Assembly: GCA_963854835.1 (NCBI GenBank)
Contig: OY978525.1
Location: 96,985,388-97,049,387, forward strand
Direction of reading: 5' to 3'
Length of the DNA stretch: 64,000 bases
Source of the DNA: Megamerina dolium
Taxonomy: Eukaryota; Arthropoda; Insecta; Diptera; Megamerinidae
Shown: positions 28,401 through 43,400 of the stretch, piece after piece
How the letters are laid out: each line of letters starts with the position of its first letter
Position numbering within the stretch: position 1 is the stretch's first letter
Translations under genes and position numbers: made by a program
Notes under the pieces: generated by a model
What the model was told of the DNA's origin: nothing
Seen by the model: only the letters and a program-made list of their open reading frames with translations
Databases searched by the model: none

Positions 28401-31400
28401 CCCCTCCTGTGTTCGTGTCCGACCCCGGCTCGCTGTAAAATGACCCACCTGGGTAATTATTTCATACATATACTCACTGTCATCTGGGGAATTTTCTAAG
28501 CTTTTCCCGAAACCCGGTTTGGTTCCTAATATAAATAGTGTACACTACCTGCGGCATCACAATGGGCCTCACTTAGCCACTTCAAACTAACCTAATATCA
28601 GTATTTTCAGTATTCAGTATTCAGTATTTCGAAAAATTTATTAAGATATTTCAATTTGTTCGAAGGAAGTACAATTTTCTATTTAACTAATACATTGAGT
28701 TTACAGGTTTTCATTTAAAAATGCGACCAAACAGAGCTTTTTCCAGCACCTCAGAAGGAAGCACGATGTTAAAATTCACAAAACGACTTTGAGTAGATCT
28801 GAAAATCAGCAAGCGAGAAACCAAAATTGGTCACGTGGTGATCGAAGCATGCTTCCAGTGTGATGGACGTGAAATCAATCGGTGGTGCCAACATCAAATC
28901 GTATAACTGCCTACAGCCAATATGAGTACACGTTTTTTGTCACAAATAATAAACGTTGGTTGGACGGAATAAATTAATCTGGCTAGAATCACAACGGGTT
29001 TTTCTGCACCAAATTGTCAATCGATCCTCTATTTTTTGTCCTGACATGCGTCGCAGAATTCTGAGCTCCTTTCACCTCGTGAGAGAGCCTCTTCAGGGAT
29101 TATAAAACTACATGTAATATGTTTAGCTTTTGCTCATTATTGTGCCAAATATTTACGTGCTTGTGCAGTACATATGCAGATGTAATCTCATTCCAACTAC
29201 TGGCCAAAATAAATGTATAAATTTTTCCACCTCTATACAAAAAACCAAATGATGTGATTTTGTATGGGTCTAAGTTCATTTGCAATTTAAATTGAATTAA
29301 ACTAATGGAACGCATGTGCAGAGTCATATATTAGAGGAGTTAACTTTTGAAATACTTTCCAATCCCTAAACGCCGTCATCGTGAATATGAAATTACCAAC
29401 ACATCTGAGACCCAGCAAAAAGCCAACACTAACAACACTTGCGCTTCATATTTTACGAGTTCACATTAATGTATGTACAAATATGTTCTCCCTTCACACA
29501 TTTGCTTAAGTGCCACAGGCATTGCTTTGCGTACGCAGCTTTACGTTTACGTACTTACATTTAATCTCGAAGATTTGAATAATTATAATACATTTCGAAT
29601 ACATTTCTAAATAGCTACATAGGTATGTATGTATGTATGTATGTGTACAAGCCAAATGCCGCCAAAACAAATGAAACTGAATTGCCTTACGACCAATCAT
29701 CCGACCAACCCTCAATGAGGAAAACTTTAACTTGAATTCTCATAATCTCATTGTTTCACTTCTGTTGCATGTCTATGATAATGCTTTCTGTGACTGCCTT
29801 GCTAGCACATGTCGTTGTTGTCGATTGATGAAATTGTTTTTGGCATTGGTGGTGACAAATGCAGTATTTTTTTTTTCTTTCTCTCGCTACTTCGTATTCT
29901 GAAAGTATTTCCTAAATCTAAATCAGCAAATTGAATTTCGAAAGTCAATTCAATATTGTCGTTGTTGTTGCTATTATTGTTGTAGTTGGTATTGTTATTA
30001 TCGCTATTGTTATTTAATTGAACTAACCTATAGATAAGCTTTCGACGAACACTACGTTTGAAGAATCCTGAACAGCCATTACATGCCAAGATGCCATAGT
30101 GTTTACCAGAGCTAGTATCACCACATACCACACAAATAAGGCCCAAATTTTGATTTTTCGTACGTGGTGGCATCACCCCACCACCACCACCACATTGCAC
30201 TTGTTCAGCACTATTTGATGCGTTCGAATTCACAGATACAGATGAGGATGATACAGCTGCTGCCGCAGCCGCCGCCGCTGCCGCTGCCGCTGCTGCTGCG
30301 GATGCTGAATGATGATTCCATGGTAAAAGTTGATTCTGTGGTGAAACGCAGCCTCCTCTTTGTGAATTATGTAGCTCTGCAATGAGAGGAAAAAAAAAAA
30401 CAGAAACAATAACAACAACTGCTACAATACAATAACAAATCAATGGATATTTACTATGCATTTGTATGTACATACATTAGGGATGTCTGTCGGACCTAAT
30501 GCTGACTCCGGGATGTTTTGATTTTTAAAAGTAAAGCCAAGAATCAAAAGTCAAGAATTCGAGATTGTTCACTAAATTACAGAATTTTACAAAATGCATA
30601 AAATATTCTCTAAACTATTTTGAAAAGAAATGTAAAATTTTATATTGAAAATGTTCAATTAAATAAAAGCCAATATTTTTAAGAAATAATTAAATCATAA
30701 TGAAATAATGAATAGCTATTTAAAAAACTGACTAAAGTAAAATTAGTAAAATCGCGTACTCTACTTGAAAGACTATGTAGTTAAGTACGTTTTATCTGAA
30801 GTGACTTAACATCTAATTTCACGCTGAAAGAAAAATTATATTTGATTTTCAAAGTGAATCTTTTTTTTTTTTTTATTTATATATTTTTTTTTGTGCATTT
30901 GCAATTAGTTGAATTTATTTATAACAAATAGTTTTAATTATTCTATTATTATTTAATTATAATTTATTTCTGAAAACAGATGCATAGAGATTCAGTAGTG
31001 GGTAAGTGTATGGCTATTGATTTTAGATGATAAAGGAGTGGGACTTAAATTAAAAAATTTTGAATTAATTTGCTTCCAAAGGGCTTTTGCAAAAAATTAA
31101 TTGACTAATGCCGAAAAATGAGTATTCAAGGTTTTTTCATTAGTAAATATTTTGGTCATATCCTTGAAAAAAGTTTACTAAGAATTTTTCCTTTCTAAGA
31201 ACTGTAAACGCTACTAAAAAAAATTCGCAAAATTATGGAATTTTTTGCATAATCTAAAAATACTACAAAATAAAGGAACAAGATAAAAAATGTTCCCACT
31301 GCTAACAAGGATTTTTATCCTTAAGGGGTAAAAATAGGCGGTAAGTACATTACGGAGAAATGTTGGAGTAGAAAAGTTAGTGGTTGTCGGTCACACATTT

Positions 31401-34400
31401 TACCGAATCGAAACAAATATTTTATCCATTATCTTTTAAATGGTAGAATCGAAGTGCGAGCTGACTGAGTGAAACCAACCTGTGCCTGTGATGATTTCTT
31501 TTAAAATATTTATTTTCGGAATAATATAGAAGACGGGATCCGGGGATGAGCATCACTAATATACACAATACATATATGGATGATAGATGATAGATGGATG
31601 GGATTCATTTGTTGTTAAGTTCATTTCAATTAAATTTGAATTTGTCATATTAGAAATGTGCATGAAATGTCCTTTTCAAGAACCCTTCTGATGTACTCGT
31701 CCATGCGTACATGTGTATGTATGTATATCCACATAAATTCATTGCTTCCAGTGTAACACATCATATTTGCATTTACTAAAATATTGCCACCGTCGCTATC
31801 GTTGCTGGTAATGTTGTCGAGTAATCCACAAATTTATTTACACATTCAATTAGGGTGCCATTAAAGCTAAGCGGCCATCAGACAGCGCATCATGATTGAG
31901 CGCATAAATTTTTCTCAAGGGACAACTGTTTTGCCATCACACCCTAATTTGATTGTAGTGATTTTTATGCACTTAACCTAACCAGCATCACCCCAGCGAG
32001 TCTGTAATAGCGACATACAATAGGCAACAATGTCAGTTGGTCGATCGTCGTTTGGTCTCATTTGTTTGAAGCGATATAGTCAGCAAGTTCTTACGCACAT
32101 TGCAAACACCAAATGCGGTCTAATGCCGACGGGATTAAAGTCATATGTTCGAATTTTCAACTGTTAATTTTTTTCATTTCAAAGATAATGAAGTTGCTGA
32201 AATTTATCTATGTTCAGCCGACTCGCTCGATGTAATATCAAAAAGTGTTAACATCCTTACAATACCACTTACACTTGATATATAAATTTGAAGATTATGG
32301 CTTTTCAATTATAGTGATATGCATTTAATTGTATTACAAGTATAACAATGTTACAATGGTCGCATTATGTATTAGTCACATGCTTCTATTTTTATTATGA
32401 ATATAATGATGATGATGTACGAGTATGTGCATATGTATAAGCATATATACAAATATTTAATTAAAGTGGGCATATATAGATGATTTTGTCGTACAGCAGT
32501 ACTATATACCGTCAAATGGGGTAATTAGTAATCAAAAATTTGTTTCTTATAATTATTCATAATAAAAATTCAGCATACAGGCACCATACTTTTCATTACT
32601 CTTGATATGTAAGCGCTGCATATATAGAGAATAGTTTTCATTTTTGATGTTTTGATGTTATTATCGAAAAAAAATTCAATTTTATTGAAATAGAAAAATG
32701 GGATAATTGATGGCAAGTATTTTCTTTTATAAAAGTTAATTGTATTTGTAATAAATTCGAAAAACTGTATTATAAAGTTTTTTTTTTTAATTAAAATGGA
32801 AAATAAAAATAATAGGACTTAAATCATAAGATAAACATTAATCAGGACATAAATCGAATGGTTGAAATAGTTCTTCATATTCTTCTAATGAATGTGGATC
32901 AAGAACGTACAAATTGGGCACTCTTTTCGAATTACGTATTATTTCTGATGGTTGTTTTTCAAATTTGAGAAGTTGAAATATCAGAAGTTGAACGCTGAGG
33001 TTCGCTTCTGTAGTTGAGAGTAGCTATACTCTATTGGGTACACTAGGTGCCCAGTGGTTAGTGTGTTGGCCTTCTGGTCTGTAGGTCGTGGCTTCAATCC
33101 TCGGCAGAAGCACAACTTTAACATCGTAAAGATTTTTGTTTCGAACGGTACCCAACTGTCTGCAAGCAATTGGCAGATCTTCCGGCAGTAAGAATTTCCC
33201 ATGGAATTTATTTATAAGCCATTAAAACAGCGTTTGAACACTCGTCTATCTTCAGTTATTGACTAAATTGTTCATGAAATCGTATATGAAATGTGATTAT
33301 GTGGAGAAGTGATTGCCGGTAGGACGCTTAACGGCAAGGCTTACCTGATGAGGATGTTGCTGTTGTTATTGCACACAAATAAAATTTCAAATTCGAATAA
33401 TTTATAGAATTACAGTAGGAAGCAAAATGTAGAAGCATTCGTAAAATTGCTCTCTGAAAAAACACAAATATTCCAAATCAATTGTGAATTGTAAAAAAAT
33501 ATGTACAAAAAACCCAAGATGTTGGTTTTCGTTCTGTTTCGTATATGAGAGAGTGATATCGAATATGAAGAGAGTTACAAATGCGGAGATGTATAAACAA
33601 AAAGAATTGTGAACACTGTTTTGTGTTTTTGTTTGTGTATATCTATGTGCAATCAAAAAATATTTCAACTCTTGAGGATCACTAGTAGGTAAGTAATTAC
33701 AGTAAATAGTGAGCGGGAGAAATCGGATATTTAAATGAGTATCATTCTAATCAGTATTTTTATTTGCCTGATGAGGATGTTCCTGTTGTTACTGCTGCTG
33801 TTGTTGATGCACACACACACTTTAAGTTTTGTCTATGTTAAATGTCACTTAATTATATTTTTGTGTTTAATTTAATTCCAGTTGTAAAATAGTTCACAAT
33901 TTACGTTTGGTTTTAAGTTTATTAATATGTTTAATATGTTCTTAATATGTTTTTTTTTAATTTACAATATAAACGCTTTTTTTTATTGTGGGAAAATAAC
34001 GAGAGCGGGGAGTAGAAATTAGCGCGCACTGTCCGTCCACTTAGAGATATATCTTGAGAGTCCTAATAAAAAAAAACGAAGTTAACAATGTTGCCAACAC
34101 ACTCAAAAAAAGTAAAGTACATTTTCAGAACAATGTGCGCGTATTTCATTCTGGCGTAGACAAAATGTATAAAATAGAAATGATTTTACATTTAACTTGA
34201 ATCAATATTATATTTTCCATATTTAATCAATTCTTACATTCTTATTTTAGCTACGATCACTAACGAGTTTAAAATGAACCTTTAGCACTAAAGCCTCTTG
34301 TGATTACAATACGATAAAACTTAATTTAATATATTCTATATTTTAATTGCTTAAAGTCAACTATATTTGTTACCACCTATATATAAATTAAATATCATTA

Positions 34401-37400
34401 TTCTTGGTCCATGTATTTACATAAATCCATCAATTGTATTTGTACTGTATTTACATTTCTATATAATCACCCTTATATAAATACGCCACTGCATACTATT
34501 AATAACGCAGGGATGAATCAGCGATACGCATGAGCACAATTTGGGAATCAAAGGCAATACAATCTTGAATGATATATCCACTTAAGATAATATTATGGCA
34601 AGCAAAACACCATAAGTATATGAATATAATTATTCGAATATTTTCATAATTATAGACTGATGAACACCATGTCAAATTCAATGACGAATGTTAAGATTAA
34701 TAGTAATTGTAATTAATATAATTATTTACTTTATTAAATACTTTATTAAATAAATATTTATTTTATTAAATTTGACATAGTGTCAATCAGAAATATATCG
34801 GTGCAAATATGTGAAAAATGGAATCGGTTATCAACTGTTATTAGATTCTCTTCTTCTTCTTCTTCTTCTTAATAGTTATTCATCTCAGCAATAATTGAGA
34901 AGTTCTACCCTTGTTTTGAGGATTTAGTGTATGCAAAGCAAGTAAGTATTGGTCTATGTAGGCGGACCTAATTATAACCTGCTATTTGGGAGGTACTATC
35001 TAAAAATTGGGCTCATCATGACTATTTTTTGTGAGCTAAATGCACTTTGACGTATAAGTAATTATTAAAAATCGATATTGTCAGACAATAAATTTTGAAC
35101 AAAATATAGTGACTCTATTGTTCCGGTCTATAATTATTACAAATCATCGGGTTTTGCTGTTCGCGTACACACAAATCCAAATCCAAATTCCATACGGGTA
35201 TTCGAGAGCGAAAAGTGACAATTGATTTAGATTTTTATCAGCAGAAATTTGCCAGCAAGAAAACAACTGAAAAACCAACAGCTGGCCGAAATTTAAGAAA
35301 ATAAGAAAATTTTTATTTGTAAATGGAAAACGGAATATTTGCAAAATAAACATGCAAGTGGAAAGTCAATTTTGTCAGTTTTCTTCAGCAGTTAATAAAA
35401 TTTACATAAAATGTTTAGAGGAGCACTTCACGTTTCACTTTCATAAATATACAATTTTTTCTTTTCCCATTCAAATCTTCTTATTCTTCATCAAAATCCA
35501 AACAATCATAAGCTGTACGTAAAACTTGCAATTTTTTCCTAATTTTGAGTTTGTATACAAAAGTTGGACGGAAATATGGCTCAACTAATTTTTAACCCTT
35601 TATCAGCATTTGTGCGATATATTGTACACATTTTTTGTGATGTTTGATGGTATAAGAACGAACTTTTTTGTGAAACGTTGTCACATGCCAAAAAATGGAT
35701 CTGAATTTCGAGGGAACTTTTATCTTTTCCAAATGATGACTTTATAAAAACAAAACTAAATACTTTTTCATATATTTGCATTTTGCTCACAACCCTTGAG
35801 CAAAAAATTTGTTTTTACTAAAGCTGATTGCAAACTTTGCTACTTACTATCTTACAAAATGATTTTAGCGGCCAAGAATGTTTAAAATCATAAAATTCAA
35901 TATTAATTCTTAACCTTTATCAATTCATTTTTTTTTTTATTTTTGGTTAAAAAAAAAAATAAGTAGATCTTCAAAAAAGTGTACGATACAAAACAAAATA
36001 ACTGGCTTTAAAAAACCGAATGTAAATGAAGTCAAGTCTCTTATTGGGCTCCAAATTATTATGGGTAATATACGTCTCACCAGAATGATTTCATTTTGGA
36101 ACCCAACTTTAGGTATTGTTCTATTTAGGAATACAATGTCGTTAAAGAGACTCGTACAACTGCGGTCATGTTTGCATTTTATCGACAATTTGTCGATTCC
36201 GAATTACTGCAAAGACAAATTTGTCAAAGTACGGCCTTTAATAAATACTATACGGATCCTTGCCGGCAAGAACCTGTAGAACGAGATATCTGCATCGATG
36301 AACAGATTATACCTTTTAGAGGGAGGTTGTCCTGCAAAATTTATCAAAAAGGAAAGCCCAATCCATGGGGTATAAAAATTTATATTCTTTGCGGAAGATC
36401 CGGCTTTCCGTACGACTTTGAATTGTATCAGGGAGGAGATACTGAAATAGATCAAGCAAAATTTAAAACACTAGGTTTCTCAGTATCAATAGTTTTACAT
36501 TTATGCCAGCGGCTTAACAAGTCCGGACATAACCTGTACTTCGATAATTTTTTCAATTCCCTTAACTTGCTCCAAATACTTTCGCATCTTAACATAAATG
36601 CCGTTGGTACAGCTCGTATTAACAAGTTTAGAAAAATGTCATTTATAAGTGATAAAGAGCTTCAAAAGAGAGGTCGCGGCGCTTCTGTTTAGCAGTGATC
36701 AACAAATGTGTTTGGTTAAATGGCAAGATAACAAAGCTATCTATCTTGCTTCAAACTTTGTTGGCACCGGCAATGAAGATACAACAAAAGATTTTGCAAA
36801 AAAAAAAACGAAGCAGAGCATTCAAGTAAAGCGTACGGAAAAAGTGCAAAAGTACAATGCGTTCATTGGAGTTGTTGACTTGCTGAATTGATCAGTTTTA
36901 TAGGATATTCTTGAAGTCAAGACAGTAGACTTTACGGGTCATATCTCACTTTGTTGATTTTACATTAGCTTCTTCCTGGTTTCGTATAGAAAATTTTGCT
37001 ATCTCCCAGCGCGTGATATTTTAAGTTTACACGACTTTCGAATGAAAGTGGCCGACCATCTTTTATTGTTTGAGAAAGCTAAATCAATTAGAAAACGAGG
37101 ACGACCTATTTCTATGGCTCCTCCAGAAGAGGAGATAACAAGCAAACCAAAAAAAAAAAACAAAGAAATGAAAGTAGACCATTCACTGAGATAACTGAAG
37201 ACCGTGTTGATGACTTTCCATCATATGACGGAAAGAATCAGCAAACAAGATGCAAGAATGCGGGCTGTACAGCGCGGACATATTTTGTACAAAAAAAAAA
37301 AACAAATAAAATGTTTCAAAAACCATATATATAAAAAAACATATTTAAAAAAATTCAAATAGTAAGTAAAAAAATATAAAAAATACAGTAAAAAAACAAA

Positions 37401-40400
37401 ACACAAAAATATATAAACATGCATGCAAAAGATCTGTATTTGCCAATTAACTACTCCACGGAAATTTTATTTTCAGTGTGAAAAAAATTTGAAAGAAAAA
37501 TGTAATTTCATATGAAAATATGATTCCTTTTACCGAAAAAGCAAAACCGTATGTACCAAAACATGTGCTGGGGTCGAGCCCAGCACTCATGCACAGAAGA
37601 AAGAAAAACTTCGGGGAATTTATAATTCCTGAAAATCTGCTGAAGTCCATTAGGGTAGGATCTATAGTAAACTTCCTTATGGATGCTGGACTTAGGGTCG
37701 CAGTGCAATACAACCCTCTAATAATAACAATCAAACTTTTTCATATGCCTGTGCGATTTCTTACAAGACTGCGGTTCGGTTGCTATTCACTGCAGTTGTT
37801 GCATTGTACTGTGATCACAACGAAATCGAAATTTATGATGAGGGATGATATTATGCTGATTTATAGCCTAGACAGACGGCAGCCTAATTCCAGATTACCG
37901 GCGCACTTAATCCGAATAAAATAATAACCTGACAGACGGCAGTATTGCGGATTAACTAAAAGGCTGATTGCTGTTTTATTAGGTCTGTCCACTTACATTA
38001 CTATCACTATCAATTTCTGTCATCTATCACTCTCGATATGAGAAAATATACAAGAAGTACGTGAACTGAAAACGATCAGAAACTTGTAAATTGACATTCA
38101 CCGTTCGTAAGTGACAGCTGGATTTATTTGTTCGCCAACACTTTTCATGTTGAAAACTGTTAACAATTTTTGAAAGTTTTTTGTTAGCAAATAACCTAGA
38201 CAGACGGCAGCCTAATTCCGGATTACCGAGCTAATTCGAATTAACTCGGGCATTAACTGCAGCTAATCCGCATAAACTCTATGAGCTAATTCTCAAAATA
38301 AAAGAGGATTAGGGCAATTTGCGATGGCAACACCGCTGAAAATTGTCTATTGTGAACTTTTCTCCATCCATTTTACAAAATATTAGGTGTGTTCGCTAAC
38401 AAAAAACTTTCAACAATTGTTAACAGTTTTCAACATGAAAAGTGTTGGCGAACAAATAAATCTAGCTGTCAATTACGAACGGTGAATGTCAATTTACAAG
38501 TTTCTGATAGTTTTCAGTTCACGTACTTCTTGTAGATTTTCTCTTATCGAGAGTGATAGATGACAGAAATTGATAGTGATAGTAATGTAAGTGGACAGAC
38601 CTAATAAAACAGCAATCAGCCGTTTAGTTAATCCGCAATACTGCCGTCTGTCAGGTTATTATTTTATTCGGATTAAGTGCGCCGGTAATCCGGAATTAGG
38701 CTGCCGTCTGTCTAGGCCAAAACACACCTAATGGTTTGTAAAATGGATGGAGAAAAATTCACAATAGACAATTTTCAGCGGTGTTGCCAGCGCAAATTGA
38801 CCTAATCCTCTTTTATTTTGAGAATTAACTCATAGAGTTTATGCGGATTAGCTGCAGTTAATGCCCGAGTTAATTCGAATTAACTCGAAGGGTACACACC
38901 TGTCGGAAAGCAATTGACAATTCTTCCGGCAGTAACAATTTGCGGTGGAAAACTTCTAAAAGAACTCTGTGAAAAACCTCGGAAAAAGTGATGTCGCAAG
39001 ATTTCTACCGTTCGAAACCGGCTAAAATAAGTAGGCACCTTCTAATACTGTTCAAAATTTGACACGCACAAGAGTAATGGAAGAGTAGCTCGATTAAAGT
39101 GCCCTTAGCGTCTTATAAGTACCACATATTTATTTTAATTTTATTTATTGGGCTACCAAATATGTTTTGGTACAATGGGCATCACTAGCATCAGTGCCAT
39201 CGGAAATCGCCTTGTACGGTGTTCTTCGACCGATTCACATCTGTAGGGATGCCCTAACTGAATCTCTTCTCACTTAGCACCAACAACTTTGCGCAAAAAG
39301 GAACCGTTGGAAGAAGCGGTTCATCAAATCACGTAAGCCTTTAACAAGTCCACAAGTTTTCTGCTCAGTTAGAAGGGTGCCTAAGATCGCCATTTTATGG
39401 CTTTTGCTGAAGCATAGGTGAGCTTTCGGAGACAAGCCGCCAACGAAAATATTGCGAATCCAGTCACCTCTTGTTTCATTATGAAGGCAGAAGGTGGAAG
39501 AATTACTTCGAGTTATGAAATTTAAATTTTCCACGATGTTTGGAGGACAACTTTCTCCGAACTCTTAAGACGTTTCGCACAAAATAATTAATGGAACAAC
39601 AAATTAGGCAATACATAATTTTAAAATATTCAAGTCTCCGGGGCCAGATAGAATTATGCCGGCAGATTTTCAGAAATGCTCGGACCTTCCAACCCTTGTA
39701 TTTGAAATAATCTACTCTGCCTGACTAAAACTGTGCCATGGTCCCAGCCAGAAGCAGACGTGGTGTTCATTCCTAAGGATAGAAAGCATGTCACACTTAA
39801 CCGGTTGATATAAATCTATCCTCTCTTTTCTTGAAATCCCTTGAAAGAATATTTTATGTCTACATAAGGGGCTTCATAGATGACAGTACACATGAATGCA
39901 AACACAGTTCAAGGATTTAAACTACTTTGAAAGGAAACGTCAGTGAAAGTCACACATATGCCAAATACTATTCGATATTTAAATTTGCTTTGAGAATTAT
40001 GATAACAAAATACTGTCTATTATACACCTATGGCAATGACGACCATTTTGAATTACAATTATGAACATGGATGACGCGCGCGCATAATCGTGAAAATAAA
40101 ATAAGAATTACGAAGTCCTTTATTTAGCAAGCAATCGTTTAAATATTGTAATCTATTTATTAACCAGAAGAATTTTGTGTGTGTACATTTTTTATTTTTT
40201 CTTATTTACTTTTACAATAACGAAAAGATACTAACTCGGCAACACTGTTAAGGCTCTGTGAATATCCTATTGATATGCACTCATTTCGGCAACGCTTTCA
40301 AGAGGATTTACTCTTCCAAATTTTCATTTTGTATTGAAGCCAACAACTTTTAACTTCCTTAACTTTTTCCTCTTAGAAGAATTGTTAATTAATATGTCTA

Positions 40401-43400
40401 TAAATAGGCGGTGTTTGAAAAACATGGTATTGCCTTTCTGAAAAGTTTCAGTTCAGTTGAGAAAACTAGGTAATTGAATTCGTGACTCTTGCTTAGATGA
40501 TGAACACACTTTGGATTAGAGACGAGAATTAAAGTAAAGGATTTTATAAAGACTTTAAGTCTGAAATTTATAAATTAGCAATATTTTAAAATAGGTGGTT
40601 GAAGTTTAAGAAACTTAAGTATAACATTTATTTTTAATTTGCTTAAACGCCCAAAATATTTCAAATGGTCATTTTCTGAATTACGTGCGTGGATATGGTG
40701 GATAAGAAATGCGAATGTCGGTGTCGCACTATATATAACAAATGCACAACCGGTATGTGCATGTAGGCACATGCTTAAATGTTAATATTCACGTATTTAA
40801 GCTTTATTATTGAAAGCTAAAATATATTTTTGGACAATTTCAATTTACAACTTCTAAATTTTTTCTTTAGCCTCTTCTGGGAAATGACCAAATGGCACGA
40901 AATTTAGAAAGATTATAAAGTTTGAATTCAAATCCCTTAGCCGTTAAATCAGAAATTAATGAATTTCGATGGAAACCTAATGTTTTTCTCGAAGTCGGCT
41001 AATGATGTCACAAGAGTTGTGGCTACTATTCTGAATTGGCTAATATAAAAGCTTCATTTTATCAATCACAACAGGATTGGAATTTAAGAATATATGTGAA
41101 TAAGTGGGCGTCTTGCTTGTAAAGGCAAAATTTTTGGAAAATTTCAGCGGATAAGAGGTAGACGGATTTCAGATAAATAAGAATAATACTATCTGCCATT
41201 TTCACAGTGACGAGTTAACCTACATTCAACAGTTAACTACCGATTTTTAATTTCGCAGAAGTGAGTTAATTTAAAGATAACCGCTGAATATCTAAGAGCT
41301 AACCTCTAACCTAACCTAAGCAGTTGCTCTGAATATTGGTTCATTAAATAACAAAGATTTGGATACTTGAAAGGAAGATACTGGCTATTTCATACCAGCA
41401 TCTCTCCTTAACTTCAGTGCTAATGCCACCCTATTTTTGTTGTCCAACAATCGGGTAACAAATTAGTTGCTCGTTTTATGTCACTCATTTTGCTATTTTG
41501 TTTTGAATTTGAAAACAAAGTTGTCACTGTTTATTAGAAGAATTAGCTGACTGATTTTGTTTACTTTTCAATGTTAACTCGATGCTGTGAAATTGAAATT
41601 TATTTACTCATAGGTTATCTGATACACCTGAGTTAAAGTTAACTTAAAGTTAACTGGTCACTGTGAAAATAGCCCTAATAGCCTAGACAGACGGCAGCGT
41701 TAATCCGGATTACCGCCGCACTTACTCCGAATAAAATATTTTTGTTAGCGAACACACCTAATATTTGGTAAAATGGATCGAGAAAAATTCACAATAGAAA
41801 ATTCTCAGCAGTGTTGCCATCTGAAGTTGCTCTAATATTCTTTTATTTTGAGAATTAACTCATAGAGTTTATGCGGATTAGCTGCAGTTAATGCCCGAGT
41901 TAATTCGAATTAACTCGAAGGGTACACACCTGTCGGAAAGCAATTGACAATTCTTCCGGCAGTAACAATTTGCGGTGGAAAACTTCTAAAAGAACTCTGT
42001 GAAAAACCTCGGAAAAAGTGATGTCGCAAGATTTCTACCGTTCGAAACCGGCTAAAATAAGTAGGCACCTTCTAATACTGTTCAAAATTTGACACGCACA
42101 AGAGTAATGGAAGAGTAGCTCGATTAAAGTGCCCTTAGCGTCTTATAAGTACCACATATTTATTTTAATTTTATTTATTGGGCTACCAAATATGTTTTGG
42201 TACAATGGGCATCACTAGCATCAGTGCCATCGGAAATCGCCTTGTACGGTGTTCTTCGACCGATTCACATCTGTAGGGATGCCCTAACTGAATCTCTTCT
42301 CACTTAGCACCAACAACTTTGCGCAAAAAGGAACCGTTGGAAGAAGCGGTTCATCAAATCACGTAAGCCTTTAACAAGTCCACAAGTTTTCTGCTCAGTT
42401 AGAAGGGTGCCTAAGATCGCCATTTTATGGCTTTTGCTGAAGCATAGGTGAGCTTTCGGAGACAAGCCGCCAACGAAAATATTGCGAATCCAGTCACCTC
42501 TTGTTTCATTATGAAGGCAGAAGGTGGAAGAATTACTTCGAGTTATGAAATTTAAATTTTCCACGATGTTTGGAGGACAACTTTCTCCGAACTCTTAAGA
42601 CGTTTCGCACAAAATAATTAATGGAACAACAAATTAGGCAATACATAATTTTAAAATATTCAAGTCTCCGGGGCCAGATAGAATTATGCCGGCAGATTTT
42701 CAGAAATGCTCGGACCTTCCAACCCTTGTATTTGAAATAATCTACTCTGCCTGACTAAAACTGTGCCATGGTCCCAGCCAGAAGCAGACGTGGTGTTCAT
42801 TCCTAAGGATAGAAAGCATGTCACACTTAACCGGTTGATATAAATCTATCCTCTCTTTTCTTGAAATCCCTTGAAAGAATATTTTATGTCTACATAAGGG
42901 GCTTCATAGATGACAGTACACATGAATGCAAACACAGTTCAAGGATTTAAACTACTTTGAAAGGAAACGTCAGTGAAAGTCACACATATGCCAAATACTA
43001 TTCGATATTTAAATTTGCTTTGAGAATTATGATAACAAAATACTGTCTATTATACACCTATGGCAATGACGACCATTTTGAATTACAATTATGAACATGG
43101 ATGACGCGCGCGCATAATCGTGAAAATAAAATAAGAATTACGAAGTCCTTTATTTAGCAAGCAATCGTTTAAATATTGTAATCTATTTATTAACCAGAAG
43201 AATTTTGTGTGTGTACATTTTTTATTTTTTCTTATTTACTTTTACAATAACGAAAAGATACTAACTCGGCAACACTGTTAAGGCTCTGTGAATATCCTAT
43301 TGATATGCACTCATTTCGGCAACGCTTTCAAGAGGATTTACTCTTCCAAATTTTCATTTTGTATTGAAGCCAACAACTTTTAACTTCCTTAACTTTTTCC

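Larger units (their letters stand above)
38809..41838. repeat. Tandem duplication, unit A (3,030 bp)
   Basis: Every stretch compared is identical to the block 3,030 bases downstream. It contains a SINE 3' part (38893-39130), a LINE reverse-transcriptase fragment (about 39600-40010), a long AT-rich stretch, a MITE (41198-41670) and the left half of a GCCTAGAC-type MITE (from 41681). It lies in Hr51 intron 1. Confidence 0.93.

Noticed and set aside
29802..30473. 223-residue frame with a hydrophobic N-terminus followed by a zinc finger
   Set aside because: The hydrophobic part is intron sequence before the acceptor at 30376 and the Asn-rich tail is intron after the donor at 30028.
37520..37924. 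134-residue open frame before the foldback
   Set aside because: No recognisable domain, and its end runs into the foldback arm; left unassigned.
39274..39534. 86-residue minus-strand frame, present twice
   Set aside because: The duplication is explained by the 3,030-bp tandem repeat, and the plus strand nearby is a dead LINE, so this is probably an antisense shadow.
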